Part shown: piece by piece, positions 16,217-25,123 of the stretch
Numbering within the stretch: the stretch's first letter is position 1
How the letters are laid out: each line of letters opens with the position of its first letter
Assembly: GCF_000331305.1 (NCBI RefSeq)
Contig: NZ_KB217478.1
Span: 6,720,217-6,784,216 of the forward strand
Direction of reading: 5' to 3'
Length of the DNA: 64,000 nt
From: Calothrix sp. PCC 7103
GTDB lineage: Bacteria > Cyanobacteriota > Cyanobacteriia > Cyanobacteriales > Nostocaceae
Position numbers and translations under genes: made by a program
Notes under the pieces: generated by a model
What the model saw: the letters and a program-made list of their open reading frames with translations, nothing else
Told to the model about the DNA's origin: nothing
Databases searched by the model: none

Positions 16217-17752
16217 ATGAACCGTGAACAATCAAAAGCTACTATGTCAATTGCGTCACATCATAAAAAAGTAGTCGTAGTCGGCGCCGGTTGGGCTGGG
16301 TTAGGCGCCACGTATCATCTTGCCAAACAAGGGTATGATGTGACGCTGTTAGAAGCAGGTGCCTATCCAGGTGGGTTAGTAGCAGGTTGGAAAACTCCGG
16401 GTGGACGTTCAGTAGAAGCAGGTATTCACGGGTTTTGGTATCCTTACCGCAATATATTCTCGCTCACCAACGAATTAGAAATAAACCCTTTTACTCATTG
16501 GACACGTTCATCGCAATATTCCCCCAACGGTTTAGAAGTTGAATCTCCAATATTTCAAGATTTACCCAGACTGCCAACTCCCCTAGGCACATTCGTTTAT
16601 ACCCAGTTTAAACGCTTACCATTCATCGACCGCATCAGCGCTTTACCTTTATTGTATGCTGTCGTTGATTTTGATAACTCCGATGAAGCTTGGCGCCGTT
16701 ACGACTCAGTAACAGCACGCGAACTGTTCAAGCAATTTGGTGTTTCTGCGCGTTTATACCGCGAATCATTTGAACCAATGTTATTAGTAGGACTATTTGC
16801 ACCAGGAGAACAATGTTCTGCTGCTGCAACGTTGGGAATGTTATATTATTTCATTCTTGCTCATCAACCTGATTTTGATGTTGTTTGGTGTCGAGGAACT
16901 GTAGGAGAAAAAATCTTCCATCCTTGGGTAGAAAATATCGAAAAACTAGGCGCCAAAGTCTTAGCAAATCGTCGCGTTACTGATGTAATTACTGAAAATA
17001 ATAAAGCTACAGGTGTCGTTTGTGGTGACGAGGTATTCGATGCTGATGCCGTCATTTTTTCAGTGGGAATTACTGGCATGAAAAAGATTGTAGCAAATAG
17101 TCCCAGCCTACAAACTCGTAGCGAATTTAGAAATTTGACAAACTTAGGCGCCGTTGATGTACTCGCCGTGCGTTTGTGGTTTGATAGAAAAATAAATATT
17201 CCACTTCCTTCTAACGCTTGCTTTGGTTTTGACGCAACAACCGGATGGACGTTCTTTGATTTAAATGCTTTACACGATGAATACCGTGACGAAACAGGAA
17301 CAGTTGTAGAAGTAGATTTTTACCACGCTAACCAATTTATACCGCTTAACGATGAAGAAATTATCCCAATTGTCCAGAAATATCTACAATCATGTGTACC
17401 TGCATTTGGTAGCGCCAAAGTAATTGATAGCAGCGTAATACGATTACCCCAAGCCGTGTCACACTTTGCACCAGGTAGTTATCGACACATGCTACCAGCG
17501 ACAACAAGTTTCTCCAACGTATTTATGAGTGGTGACTGGATAATTACCCGTCATGGTTCATGGTCGCAAGAAAAAGCATATGTAACTGGTTTAGAAGCAG
17601 CTAACTTAGTAATTTCCCAATTAGGTGAAGGTACTTATGCAAATGTACTACCTATTGAACAAGATGAAGCGCATATCCAAACCTTTAGACAAGTTAATCG
17701 AAATTGGCGCCAGTTCAGCAAATCTATTTTGCCCGACTTTTGGTTGCCTTAA
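16217..17752 (+). CDS. FAD-dependent oxidoreductase of the carotenoid (phytoene/zeta-carotene) desaturase superfamily
   Basis: The 511-residue protein opens with a dinucleotide-binding motif VVVVGAGWAGLGATYHLA (about 19-36) and LLEAGAYPGGLVAGW, both typical of amine oxidase/desaturase flavoproteins, and ends with VFMSGDWIITRHGSWSQEKA YVTG-type FAD contacts near 430-460. It probably oxidises or desaturates an isoprenoid or related substrate, but does not look exactly like CrtP or CrtQ. The start follows the ATPase stop by 5 bp, so the two are probably one transcript. ATG at 16247 (MSIASHHKK) is an alternative start. Confidence 0.8.
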   Translation: MNREQSKATMSIASHHKKVVVVGAGWAGLGATYHLAKQGYDVTLLEAGAYPGGLVAGWKTPGGRSVEAGIHGFWYPYRNIFSLTNELEINPFTHWTRSSQYSPNGLEVESPIFQDLPRLPTPLGTFVYTQFKRLPFIDRISALPLLYAVVDFDNSDEAWRRYDSVTARELFKQFGVSARLYRESFEPMLLVGLFAPGEQCSAAATLGMLYYFILAHQPDFDVVWCRGTVGEKIFHPWVENIEKLGAKVLANRRVTDVITENNKATGVVCGDEVFDADAVIFSVGITGMKKIVANSPSLQTRSEFRNLTNLGAVDVLAVRLWFDRKINIPLPSNACFGFDATTGWTFFDLNALHDEYRDETGTVVEVDFYHANQFIPLNDEEIIPIVQKYLQSCVPAFGSAKVIDSSVIRLPQAVSHFAPGSYRHMLPATTSFSNVFMSGDWIITRHGSWSQEKAYVTGLEAANLVISQLGEGTYANVLPIEQDEAHIQTFRQVNRNWRQFSKSILPDFWLP

Positions 17753-18034
17753 TAATCCCCCTGGCAACGGATAAAACAGATGTAACGGATAGTTGATTTA
17801 AAATTGAGAAATGTTTATTTAAAATAAAGAATTTATACGTAGAGGTGCAAGATGTCAGCTACTGACAAACGAATATTTTGCAAAATGCATAAGTTTTACC
17901 CCACCAGGAATAGTAAGTAAGTGTAGCCTGATGTGGCAGGTTACGGATTTAATTGTTAATTTTGAGTAATTTCAGCGATTTTCGTTGTGTAATTACTATA
18001 TTCCGGGTGTTTGTTTATAAATGGGGAATCTTAA

Positions 18035-18700
18035 ATGACTACTGATAATAAAACTGGCATCTGGTGGAGATATATACTTTTTCTGGCAATAATTGTATTT
18101 GCCGGACCAGCAACGTATTTTACTGCTCAAACGCTGCGTGGACATCCGGTTGACCCGAACTATTTTTGGACGGAGTGGTCGCCATTTGGTTTGTTCGGTG
18201 GGCGTTTATATAATGGTAAAGGTGGCGCCAACTGGAAAATAGGCGAAGCGAAAGCAAATATTTTGAATGCTGATGAACTGCGTAAGCTACCCGAAGTGCG
18301 ACAATTTGCTCTGGAATTAGTCAACCGTGACCGCAATCTTAATACATTAAATTCAGTAGTTATCGACCCAATATTAAATGATGCTGCACAACGTCACGCC
18401 GAAGATATGGCACAGCGTCGATACTTTGACCATAAGTCACCCGAAGGAAAAACTCCACGCGACCGTTTTATTAATGCTGGTGGTAGTAAGTATAACGGAG
18501 TTGGTGAAAATATTGCTTATCAACCCACAAGCAACAGTCTGGGTTTAACCTATGGTGTCGCGGAAGAACTACAGCGTGGTTGGATGTACAGCAACGGACA
18601 CCGCGAAAACCTTTTAACTCCTGAATATAAAAAATTTGGCTATGGCATCGCAGTTACTCCTTCGGGGCGCGTATATGCTGTACAAATGTTTTCCGATTAG
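18035..18700 (+). CDS. CAP (SCP/PR-1) domain exported or membrane-anchored protein
   Basis: The 221-residue protein has one N-terminal membrane segment (about 12-32) and a CAP domain: HAEDMAQRRYFDHKSPEGKT (about 127-146), then GVGENIAYQ and HRENLLTPEYKKFGYGIAV. The His/Glu/His/Glu cluster of the CAP cavity is present. Bacterial CAP proteins act outside the membrane; most have no assigned function. GGGGAA lies upstream of the ATG. It stands alone before aspC. Confidence 0.85.
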   Translation: MTTDNKTGIWWRYILFLAIIVFAGPATYFTAQTLRGHPVDPNYFWTEWSPFGLFGGRLYNGKGGANWKIGEAKANILNADELRKLPEVRQFALELVNRDRNLNTLNSVVIDPILNDAAQRHAEDMAQRRYFDHKSPEGKTPRDRFINAGGSKYNGVGENIAYQPTSNSLGLTYGVAEELQRGWMYSNGHRENLLTPEYKKFGYGIAVTPSGRVYAVQMFSD

Positions 18701-18763
18701 TAGATGCGAGAAAAAGAGATATGCTGGAGGTGATTGGAAATATGCCAAATACGAAAAGTAACG

Positions 18764-19930
18764 ATGAAACTGGCACAAAGAGTTAGTCAGGTAACGCCTT
18801 CGATTACCTTGGCTATCGCAGCGAAAGCTAAGGCGATGAAGGCAGAAGGTATTGACGTTTGTAGTTTTAGCGCTGGCGAACCGGACTTTGATACTCCAGC
18901 ACATATCAAAGCCGCAGCAGCTAAAGCATTAGAAGATGGTAAAACTAAATATGGCGCCGCGTCGGGTGAGCCAGGTTTGCGTGATGCTATCGCTCGCAAG
19001 TTGCAGCGCGAAAATAAGCTCGACTTTAAAGCTGAAAACATCATCGTTACCAATGGTGGTAAGCATTCGCTATATAACTTGATACTTGCTTTGATTGAAC
19101 CAGGTGATGAAGTTATTATTCCGGCGCCATATTGGTTAAGTTATCCAGAAATGGTAACTTTAGCTGGTGGTAAATCAGTTATTGTACATACCGATGCTGC
19201 AAACGGCTATAAAATAACACCCCAACAGCTACGTGCATCGATAACCCCCAATACTAAATTATTCATCCTCAATTCACCATCCAACCCTACCGGGATGGTA
19301 TATACTCCTGAAGAAATTAAAGCAATTGCTGATGTCATCGTCGAAAAAGACATTTTAGTTGTCTCCGATGAAATTTACGAAAAAATTCTCTACGACGGCG
19401 CCAAACATGTCAGTATTGGTTCATTAGGAGCAGAAATTTTTGCGCGCACCATTATTAGTAACGGTTTTGCTAAGGGTTACTCAATGACAGGTTGGCGTAT
19501 TGGTTATCTCGCTGGTCCCGACGATTTAATCAAAGCTACAATTACCATTCAAAGCCACAGCACATCGAACGTTTGTACCTTCGCTCAGTATGGCGCCATT
19601 GCAGCATTAGATGGTGATCAAGATTGTGTCGAGGAAATGCGTCTCGCTTTTGCTAAACGTCGCGAAGTCATGTACGACCGTCTCAACGCTATCCCAGGAT
19701 TAAATTGTCCCAAACCTGATGGCGCCTTTTATTTATTACCCGATATCAAAAAAACCGGGTTAAAATCCTTAGATTTTTGTAACCAACTTCTTGAACAACA
19801 TCAAGTAGCTGTTATTCCTGGTATCGCATTTGGCGCCGATGATACAGTACGTTTATCTTACGCTACTGATATGGCAACAATTGAAAAAGGAATGGACAGG
19901 TTAGAGAAGTTTGTTAGGTCTCAAATTTAA
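18764..19930 (+). CDS. aspC: Aspartate aminotransferase (PLP, class I)
   Basis: This 388-residue aminotransferase starts [18 protein letters not shown], as in cyanobacterial and Bacillus-type (Ib subgroup) enzymes. The PLP Lys is K237 in [28 protein letters not shown] (about 175) and the C-terminal Arg in DDTVRLSYA bind substrate carboxylates. It converts aspartate and 2-oxoglutarate to oxaloacetate and glutamate; some relatives use prephenate. I prefer the ATG at 18764; a TTG 30 bp upstream behind GGAGG would add ten residues. Six GGCGCC sites occur in this one gene. Confidence 0.9.
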   Translation: MKLAQRVSQVTPSITLAIAAKAKAMKAEGIDVCSFSAGEPDFDTPAHIKAAAAKALEDGKTKYGAASGEPGLRDAIARKLQRENKLDFKAENIIVTNGGKHSLYNLILALIEPGDEVIIPAPYWLSYPEMVTLAGGKSVIVHTDAANGYKITPQQLRASITPNTKLFILNSPSNPTGMVYTPEEIKAIADVIVEKDILVVSDEIYEKILYDGAKHVSIGSLGAEIFARTIISNGFAKGYSMTGWRIGYLAGPDDLIKATITIQSHSTSNVCTFAQYGAIAALDGDQDCVEEMRLAFAKRREVMYDRLNAIPGLNCPKPDGAFYLLPDIKKTGLKSLDFCNQLLEQHQVAVIPGIAFGADDTVRLSYATDMATIEKGMDRLEKFVRSQI

Positions 19931-20022
19931 TTGTCATGCTGAACGTAGTGAAGCATCTAATAACATTCAAGCTTTCTAGCCTGCGGCAAATGCTCCGCAT
20001 TACGCTACGCTCAGAATGACAG
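19931..20022. repeat. Dispersed repeat, family C
   Basis: GTCATGCTGAACGTAGTGAA and GCATCT at one end, and TTACGCTACGCTCAGAATGA/CA at the other, are reverse-complement related, so the unit is a long imperfect palindrome. It directly follows the aspC stop codon and may serve as its transcription end. A relative is at 6640-6750. Confidence 0.6.
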
Positions 20023-20035
20023 TTTTATAACTTTT

Positions 20036-20090
20036 CCTAACTCCTAACTCCTAACTCCTAACTCCTAACTCCTAACTCCTAACTCCTAAC
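20036..20090. repeat. Short tandem heptanucleotide repeat (CTCCTAA)n
   Basis: Seven perfect copies of CTCCTAA at 20041-20089 plus partial copies at each side. Heptanucleotide tandem repeats of this kind (STRRs) are known from heterocyst-forming cyanobacteria. The last copy supplies the stop codon of the minus-strand gene that ends at 20086. Confidence 0.9.
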
Positions 20091-21279
20091 TTTCAATTAA
20101 TCCCATTTCTTTTAGACCCTGACGTAAGCGTAATGCTTCGATGGGGTTATCTTTTTCGTGGAGGAAAATTGCTTTGTTAAATGCTGCTAAACTGGCTTTT
20201 TGATTTCCCACTTTTAACCATACGACACCCAAATTTTGATATGCGGAAGCGTATTTTGGGTCTAGTTGAACCGCGCGCTGGTATGATGATATTGCTTCTG
20301 TAAATTTACCCATTGCTTTTAGCGTCATTCCTAAGTTGTAGTGTCCTACAGCAAAATTTGGGTCGATACGAGTTGTCATCTCATAGGCACTTTTAGCGCT
20401 TTGTAAGTCTCCTAAGTTTTTAAGTAAGCTTCCTAAGTTATTATAGGCGCCTAATTTTAATATGGGAATTACTACTTGTTTAATGGCTGCTTGATAATGT
20501 GATACAGCTTTTCTAATGTCTCCTGCACGGGTATATCCAATCCCTAAATGGTAGTGCAATTCATACATTAAATCTATATTAGCTTGTTTCGATGCTATTC
20601 CACGCTGCAATAACTCTATTCCTTCTTCGAGTTTTCCATTTTCAATATACAAACCCCCAAGCTTGCTACATACATAAGGGTCATTGGGATGATGTAATAT
20701 AAACCCTTCCATTGCAGCTTGTGCTTTTGTTGTTTTGTTTTCTTGTTTAATAGCTGATAAAGTATATCCTTCGTGCAATATTGCAACTTCGCTCAAATGT
20801 CCAATTTGCCAATCTGGCTCTTTTTGTAATATCTCAATTACGCTGTCGTCTATTATTGCATGATATGGACGCGAAAATTTGATATCTGGATGCTTGCGGA
20901 ATAACCTTGACACCATTGAATATGGTGATTGAGCGGCGCCTATTTCATGACGCAGCAAGTTTACCATAATATATTCTTGCATAGAGATTGTCTGCCGAAT
21001 ATGCGATTTTATTTTCGGTGTCAACCTCTCGTCTGCATCCAATACTAATACCCAGTCTCCTGTTACATATCTTAATGCTTCATTTCGTGCGGCACTAAAA
21101 TCATTATTCCATTCATATCTATAAACTTTTGCCCCTAAATCCTCAGCAATTTCTGGTGTTTTATCTATGGAGCCTGTATCTAATACTACAACTTCATCAA
21201 CAATGCTTGTGGCGCTTCTAACGCATTTAGCCAGTGTAGACTCTTCGTTTTTGGCAATTATGCAGAGACTGAGTTTCAT
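20086..21279 (-). CDS. Glycosyltransferase family 2 protein with C-terminal TPR repeats
   Basis: The 397-residue protein begins MKLSLCIIAKNEESTLAKCV, a WaaE/KdtX-like GT2 start, with VLDTGSIDKTPEIA (about 34) and the metal-binding LVLDADERLTPK (about 78-89). From about residue 200 there are TPR units, e.g. AVGHYNLGMTLKAMGKFTEA and YASAYQNLGVVWLKVGN. It probably glycosylates a cell-surface or protein target held by the TPRs. Its last codon and stop (AGT TAG) are formed by the CTCCTAA tandem repeat, so repeat-number changes could alter the C-terminus. Confidence 0.85.
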   Translation of the reverse strand: MKLSLCIIAKNEESTLAKCVRSATSIVDEVVVLDTGSIDKTPEIAEDLGAKVYRYEWNNDFSAARNEALRYVTGDWVLVLDADERLTPKIKSHIRQTISMQEYIMVNLLRHEIGAAQSPYSMVSRLFRKHPDIKFSRPYHAIIDDSVIEILQKEPDWQIGHLSEVAILHEGYTLSAIKQENKTTKAQAAMEGFILHHPNDPYVCSKLGGLYIENGKLEEGIELLQRGIASKQANIDLMYELHYHLGIGYTRAGDIRKAVSHYQAAIKQVVIPILKLGAYNNLGSLLKNLGDLQSAKSAYEMTTRIDPNFAVGHYNLGMTLKAMGKFTEAISSYQRAVQLDPKYASAYQNLGVVWLKVGNQKASLAAFNKAIFLHEKDNPIEALRLRQGLKEMGLIES

Positions 21280-21318
21280 AATTTACTTATATAATAAAAT
21301 ATTAACAATAATTTTATT

Positions 21319-21768
21319 GGTGATGTGGTGCAGTTTATATTGCCAAAACTCGAAGGTGATAGCTTTAAAGAAGCAATAACAATTAGCGTCGAAAAATTTC
21401 CTGCCACTTTCAAACAATATACAAAATCAGAAGTTTAGGATATTAAACTCCACATCAAATCGGCAAGCATTGCTATTTATCGTTATAGTACGCTTGCAGA
21501 CAATAAAGCATTCGAGTTGGAATATACGGCAAAACAAAGAAATCAACTCACCAAGTACTGGAAGAAATCAACTTTGTATAATCAAAAAGTTTACAAAATA
21601 ACTTATGCCGCCAATGTCGCTGATTACAAGAAGTATTTGCCGACAGTGGAGCTTATGGCACAATCATTTGAAATTAAATCCACTCTTGTTGGCGCCTTTA
21701 TTGTACCAACCCCGCACGCAAAGCACGTACAGCAGCTTGAGTACGGTCGGCAACACAAAGTTTACTAA
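21319..21768 (+). pseudogene. Degraded PsbP/DcrB-like domain remnant
   Basis: One frame reads GDVVQFILPKLEGDSFKEAI, TISVEKFPATF, then an in-frame TAG at 21436-21438, and continues through KAFELEYTAKQRN, YKITYAANVADYKKYLPTVE and LMAQSFEIK. This pattern resembles the C-terminal PsbP/DUF1795-like domain that follows kinase or other domains in Nostocales. The N-terminal part is missing and the frame runs on into the antisense of the regulator gene at 21698. The family match is from memory and moderate. Confidence 0.45.
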
Positions 21769-22411
21769 GAATACCGCGAACGTGAGTTTTTACAGTACCA
21801 ACGGTTAGGTAAAGCTTGCCAGCAATTTCTGCGTTATCGCATCCCGCAACAATCAACTCTAGTACTTCTTTTTCCCTTTGAGTTAACGGGTAAGCTACTA
21901 TTGTTTTCTCAATATCTGGGTCAATACCCTGAATTACAACTCGTTTACCGCTCTCAGAACTGCCATCTACATCTTGTCGTAATTGACGCAGCACAATATC
22001 CGCTATTACCGAGTCTATCCACGAAGCCCCATTAGCTGTAGTTTTTACTGCTTTGATTAAATTCTCGCTTTCAATATCCTTCATACAATAAGAATCTGCC
22101 CCTGCTGCAAAAGCAGCCAAAACAGTATCCTCACTGTCCTGCATCGTTAACATCAGTACTTTTGTATGATTATTGTCGTTTTCGGCTTGAAAATGTCTAA
22201 ATAGACGTGTCAACTCAACACCATCCATATCAGGTAAACCTATATCAATGGTAGCAACATCTGGCTTGAGCGTTTTCAGAAGCTGTAGCCCCTGCTTTGC
22301 ATTGGCAGCTTCACCTACTATCTCGATTTCGGTATCAGCCTTTAAAGCTGCCCTCAAACCCATTCTGGTAAGGTTGTGGTCTTCAATTATGAGAACCTTG
22401 ACATCGCTCAT
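21698..22411 (-). CDS. NarL/LuxR-family response regulator
   Basis: The 237-residue protein has a receiver domain (about 1-125) with VLIIEDHNLTRMGL, phospho-acceptor D56 in VATIDIGLPDMDG, conserved Thr/Ser in LMLTMQDSED, and a LuxR HTH at about 175-237 (LTQREKEVLELIVAGCDNAE, then LYLTVGTVKTHVRGILSKL). It should be phosphorylated by a sensor kinase and bind DNA as a dimer. No kinase gene is adjacent. A degraded plus-strand frame overlaps its 3' end. Confidence 0.9.
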   Translation of the reverse strand: MSDVKVLIIEDHNLTRMGLRAALKADTEIEIVGEAANAKQGLQLLKTLKPDVATIDIGLPDMDGVELTRLFRHFQAENDNNHTKVLMLTMQDSEDTVLAAFAAGADSYCMKDIESENLIKAVKTTANGASWIDSVIADIVLRQLRQDVDGSSESGKRVVIQGIDPDIEKTIVAYPLTQREKEVLELIVAGCDNAEIAGKLYLTVGTVKTHVRGILSKLCVADRTQAAVRALRAGLVQ

Positions 22412-22686
22412 GGCTGTCTCTTCTTTACCTAACTTTTTCTAATGTAATTTAATTTAAGCTATTTTAATCAAATCCTTATGTAAATAGAAAGGTGACAAAC
22501 AACTTCATCTATCGCAAGCTGCAATATAAGCTGGCATACGAATTTCGTGAGAGAGGTCTGAATACACATCTCACACTATAAAGCTAATTTTTACATCTTT
22601 CCGCAGAGAGATTATAGCAGCTAAATCGATTATTACATATAAGTATTTGTAATGTCTCATTATACGCCATGCCGATAGTCAAATAC

Positions 22687-22716
22687 AAAAAATCCCGATA
22701 TCTATCAGATACCGGG
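22687..22716 (-). terminator. Rho-independent terminator downstream of the CsbD gene
   Basis: On the minus strand, CCCGGTATCT-GATA-GATATCGGG forms a ten-pair stem with one G-U pair, followed by ATTTTTTG. It lies 72 bp after the CsbD-family stop codon. Confidence 0.75.
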
Positions 22717-22787
22717 ACTATATTACCTCACAAAACCTATGACAACTAGAGGTGGAAAACTTAAAAGACTGAAAATTTGCTTGAGAA

Positions 22788-22970
22788 TTAGTTAAGAGTT
22801 TTCTTTACTTCATCCTTAATGTTTTCTGCGGTGTGACGAACTTGCGCTTCGGCTTGTTTCGCTTTACCTTCAGCTTTATCATTAGGGTTGCCAGTAACTT
22901 CACCAACTACTTCTTGAATTTTGCCTTCGATGTTTTTAGCAACTGCTTCTACACGATTTTCAATACTCAT
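22788..22970 (-). CDS. CsbD-family stress-response protein
   Basis: A 60-residue charged helical protein: MSIENRVEAVAKNIEGKIQE, VVGEVTGNPNDKAEGKAKQA, matching the CsbD consensus (G-K-x-QE..G..T.....EG...Q). GGAGAAG stands just before the ATG at 22970, which is better than an upstream in-frame start. CsbD proteins are induced by general stress in Bacillus; their activity is unknown. Together with the YeaQ-like gene and the exported low-complexity protein it forms a small stress group. A terminator follows. Confidence 0.88.
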   Translation of the reverse strand: MSIENRVEAVAKNIEGKIQEVVGEVTGNPNDKAEGKAKQAEAQVRHTAENIKDEVKKTLN

Positions 22971-23531
22971 AATCTTCTCCAAGCTAAATAATATTAAAGA
23001 AAGCTCACTGATTTTTAAATTAAGTTCGTGAACCAAACTTATGGTATCTAGATTAATTCTTTGTCTTTACTCGCACTTCTACCTTCAGGATATTATTAAA
23101 CTTTTAACCTTTGTCCATCGTACATAGTTTTAGCCATAATATATTCAACTTGAAGATTTTATTACCCAATCATTAGTCATAGCTATTCAAGTTATTTTTT
23201 ATATCTTATGGTAGATAATTTTAAATTTAGCAATATGGTATGTTAAAAAGCCTTGTAACCACTTATACGCTTTATATCTTTAGGCATATACATTTTGAGT
23301 TTTAGCTATAAAAATATTTTTAACCTCTTTAATATAAGAGAAACAGGTTTTAAAAATTCCTTAAAAATGAAAGTCAATTGTTTAATTTTTCTTGACAATT
23401 AGTGAAGTACGAAAAAGCATCGCAAGATTTTTGATATTATTTCGCTAGATAGAACAACATATTTGAAGTTTGGTTTTTAATGAGTATTAACAGAAACACT
23501 TAAAACTTTATTTCAAAAAGGAGACATTCAA
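22971..23531. other. Divergent promoter region, AT-rich
   Basis: About 560 bp between the divergent CsbD and GlsB/YeaQ genes. Very AT-rich, no GGCGCC and no ORF of interest. It must carry the promoters of both stress genes; no single -35/-10 pair could be assigned confidently. Confidence 0.45.
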
Positions 23532-23810
23532 ATGGGCGGTATTATTGCATGGTTAGTATTAGGTTTAATTGCAGGCGCCATAGCTAAAGCTTTCTATCCA
23601 GGACATCAAGGTGGCGGTATTTTCTCTACAATCGCATTAGGTATTTTAGGCGCCATGCTTGGTGGTTACTTAGGTCAAACATTGTTGGGAAGTAGTGGAG
23701 CAGCAGCAGCATCAGTAGGAGCAATTTCAATTGGAAGCATCATCTTTGCTGTACTTGGTGCAATGCTATTAATTTTCATCTGGGGTTTGTTAACTCGTAG
23801 AACTGTATAA
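23532..23810 (+). CDS. GlsB/YeaQ/YmgE family stress-response membrane protein
   Basis: The 92-residue protein has three hydrophobic segments and the family pattern GGIIAWLVLGLIAGAIAKAF, with a Gly-rich centre GILGAMLGGYLGQTLLG. AAAGGAGA precedes the ATG. Members of this transglycosylase-associated family sit in the inner membrane and are stress-induced; a direct catalytic role has not been shown. It is divergent from the CsbD gene. Two GGCGCC sites encode Gly-Ala pairs in it. Confidence 0.88.
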   Translation: MGGIIAWLVLGLIAGAIAKAFYPGHQGGGIFSTIALGILGAMLGGYLGQTLLGSSGAAAASVGAISIGSIIFAVLGAMLLIFIWGLLTRRTV

Positions 23811-23811
23811 A

Positions 23812-23914
23812 TATAGCAATCCCATATGAGTTGTGAAAAATGTATCCACGTAGAGACGCGATTAATCGCGTCTCTACAGCGTGCGGATTTTACAAATGAT
23901 TTAGGACTGCTATA
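23812..23914. repeat. Palindromic hairpin element with a family B core
   Basis: Outer ends TATAGCAATCC and GGACTGCTATA pair, and the centre at 23850-23877 is the perfect palindrome GTAGAGACGCGATTAATCGC/GTCTCTAC. The whole 100 bp folds back on itself, like a non-autonomous hairpin element inserted at TA. A GTGCTGAGT repeat array follows at 23916-23990. Confidence 0.7.
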
Positions 23915-24006
23915 GTGCTGAGTAGAAAGTGCTGAGTGCTGAGTAGCTAACTTTTAACTTTTACTCATCACTCAGCACTCAACACTTATTTGGAGGTATA
24001 TAAAAT

Positions 24007-24063
24007 ATGCTATCTGGGTTATCTGGAGAAAAAAGAGCCGTAGGTGTATTTGCTCAAAGTTAG
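24007..24063 (+). pseudogene. General stress protein (YflT-like) N-terminal stub, 18 codons
   Basis: After a strong TTGGAGG site, ATG at 24007 opens MLSGLSGEKRAVGVFAQS and stops. The KRAVGVF segment is how cyanobacterial heat/general stress proteins with the YflT-like domain begin. Nothing of the remaining domain follows. It lies between two other stress genes. The identification rests on a very short match. Confidence 0.4.
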
Positions 24064-24221
24064 TAGTATTCTATCTGGAGGATTAAATTTAAGTTATAAG
24101 ATAGCTTCTCTAGGCAAATTGAGTTTTACTCTTGAGATTGATTCATATACATACACTTTTAAATTATAAATAAAGTCATCGAGAATTGAAAGATTTAAAT
24201 TCAAATATCAAGGAGCCAAAA

Positions 24222-24581
24222 ATGAATTTCGCTAATTTTATCAAACCCATAGTTCGTTCGTTCCGTTTCGTTATCGTCGCGGCGCTGTGTGTTACCCTTC
24301 TTTTATCTAACGTGCAAACCGCACAAGCTATTGGCACTTTCAAAAACGCTACTAACCAAGCAACCGACCAATTAAACCAAATTCAAAAACAAACTGATAA
24401 AGTAAGTAGAAAGGCGCCTCTTTCTCTCGAAGAAACCCAAGCTAAAACTCAAAAAGGGCTTAACGAAGTTCAAGGAGACGCAGACAAAGACAAAATGAAG
24501 CATCCTGAAAACTCCACTAATGCCACCACCGTTGAAGACCAAGTTAAAAACATTCTAGGCAAAGTCACCGGAGATAGATAG
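24222..24581 (+). CDS. Exported low-complexity protein, possibly low-temperature/stress induced
   Basis: The 119-residue protein has a Sec signal peptide (hydrophobic FVIVAALCVTLLLSNVQTAQ, cleavage after AQA near residue 37), then a hydrophilic Gln/Lys/Asn-rich helix-forming region (NATNQATDQLNQIQKQTDKV). AAGGAGCC precedes the ATG at 24222, better than the in-frame start 36 bp upstream. Similar short secreted proteins are labelled low-temperature-induced in Nostocales; that link is inferred. It lies in the CsbD/GlsB stress group. Confidence 0.65.
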   Translation: MNFANFIKPIVRSFRFVIVAALCVTLLLSNVQTAQAIGTFKNATNQATDQLNQIQKQTDKVSRKAPLSLEETQAKTQKGLNEVQGDADKDKMKHPENSTNATTVEDQVKNILGKVTGDR

Positions 24582-24624
24582 ATAAATAGATAATTTATAT
24601 CTATCTTGCAGAAATATTTATCTT

Positions 24625-24652
24625 TTGGGATGGGCATCCTTGCCTGTCCCAA
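24625..24652. repeat. Dispersed palindrome, family A
   Basis: TTGGGATGGGCATCCTTGCC and TGTCCCAA form a hairpin between the exported protein and the DCC gene. Confidence 0.65.
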
Positions 24653-24701
24653 TCTCACAATAATATATATAGATAAACCAATTATTTTATACAAAAACCC
24701 A

Positions 24702-25112
24702 ATGACTGCTGACCCCAAATACAACGTCATCTATGACGGCAACTGCAACCTGTGCGTTACCTTAGTACAATTATTAGAAAACCTAGACCAAGGAAAACTA
24801 TTTAGTTACACCCCCATGCAAGACAGTCAAACCCTTACACAATGGGGAATTACACCCCAGGACTGTGAAATGGGAATGATTTTAATAGACGCAAATACAC
24901 CCACACGACGCTGGCAAGGTACGGGAGCAGCAGAAGAAATAGGGCGCCTCATGCCAATGGGCAGTATATTCGTAGATGCATACCGTGCGTTACCAGGTCT
25001 GAAATGGGCAGGAGATAAATTTTACGAACAAATCCGCGATAACCGCTATACAATCTTTGGCAAGCGCGATAATACGTACAAATCTCAGTTTTGCACAAAA
25101 TGCGAAAATTAA
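24702..25112 (+). CDS. DCC (DUF393) thiol-disulfide oxidoreductase-family protein
   Basis: The 136-residue protein begins with the family signature YDGNCNLCVTLVQLL (D-x2-C-x2-C), then GAAEEIGRLMPMGSIFVDAYRALP. DCC proteins have a thioredoxin-like fold and are predicted redox proteins without a proven substrate. I took the Met at 24702 because the motif must lie within the first 20 residues; the ORF upstream of it is mostly a family A repeat. The C-terminal FCTKCEN adds a second Cys pair. Confidence 0.82.
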   Translation: MTADPKYNVIYDGNCNLCVTLVQLLENLDQGKLFSYTPMQDSQTLTQWGITPQDCEMGMILIDANTPTRRWQGTGAAEEIGRLMPMGSIFVDAYRALPGLKWAGDKFYEQIRDNRYTIFGKRDNTYKSQFCTKCEN

Positions 25113-25123
25113 ATTACTTATTC

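Noticed and set aside
20036..20090. CRISPR array
   Set aside because: The 7-bp unit is directly tandem without spacers; it is an STRR. No CRISPR-like repeat-spacer pattern or cas gene was seen in the window.
23918..23990. GTGCTGAGT repeat as an operator array
   Set aside because: It looks like the common low-complexity dispersed repeat of cyanobacteria and folds back on itself; no regulator gene or spacing supports an operator.
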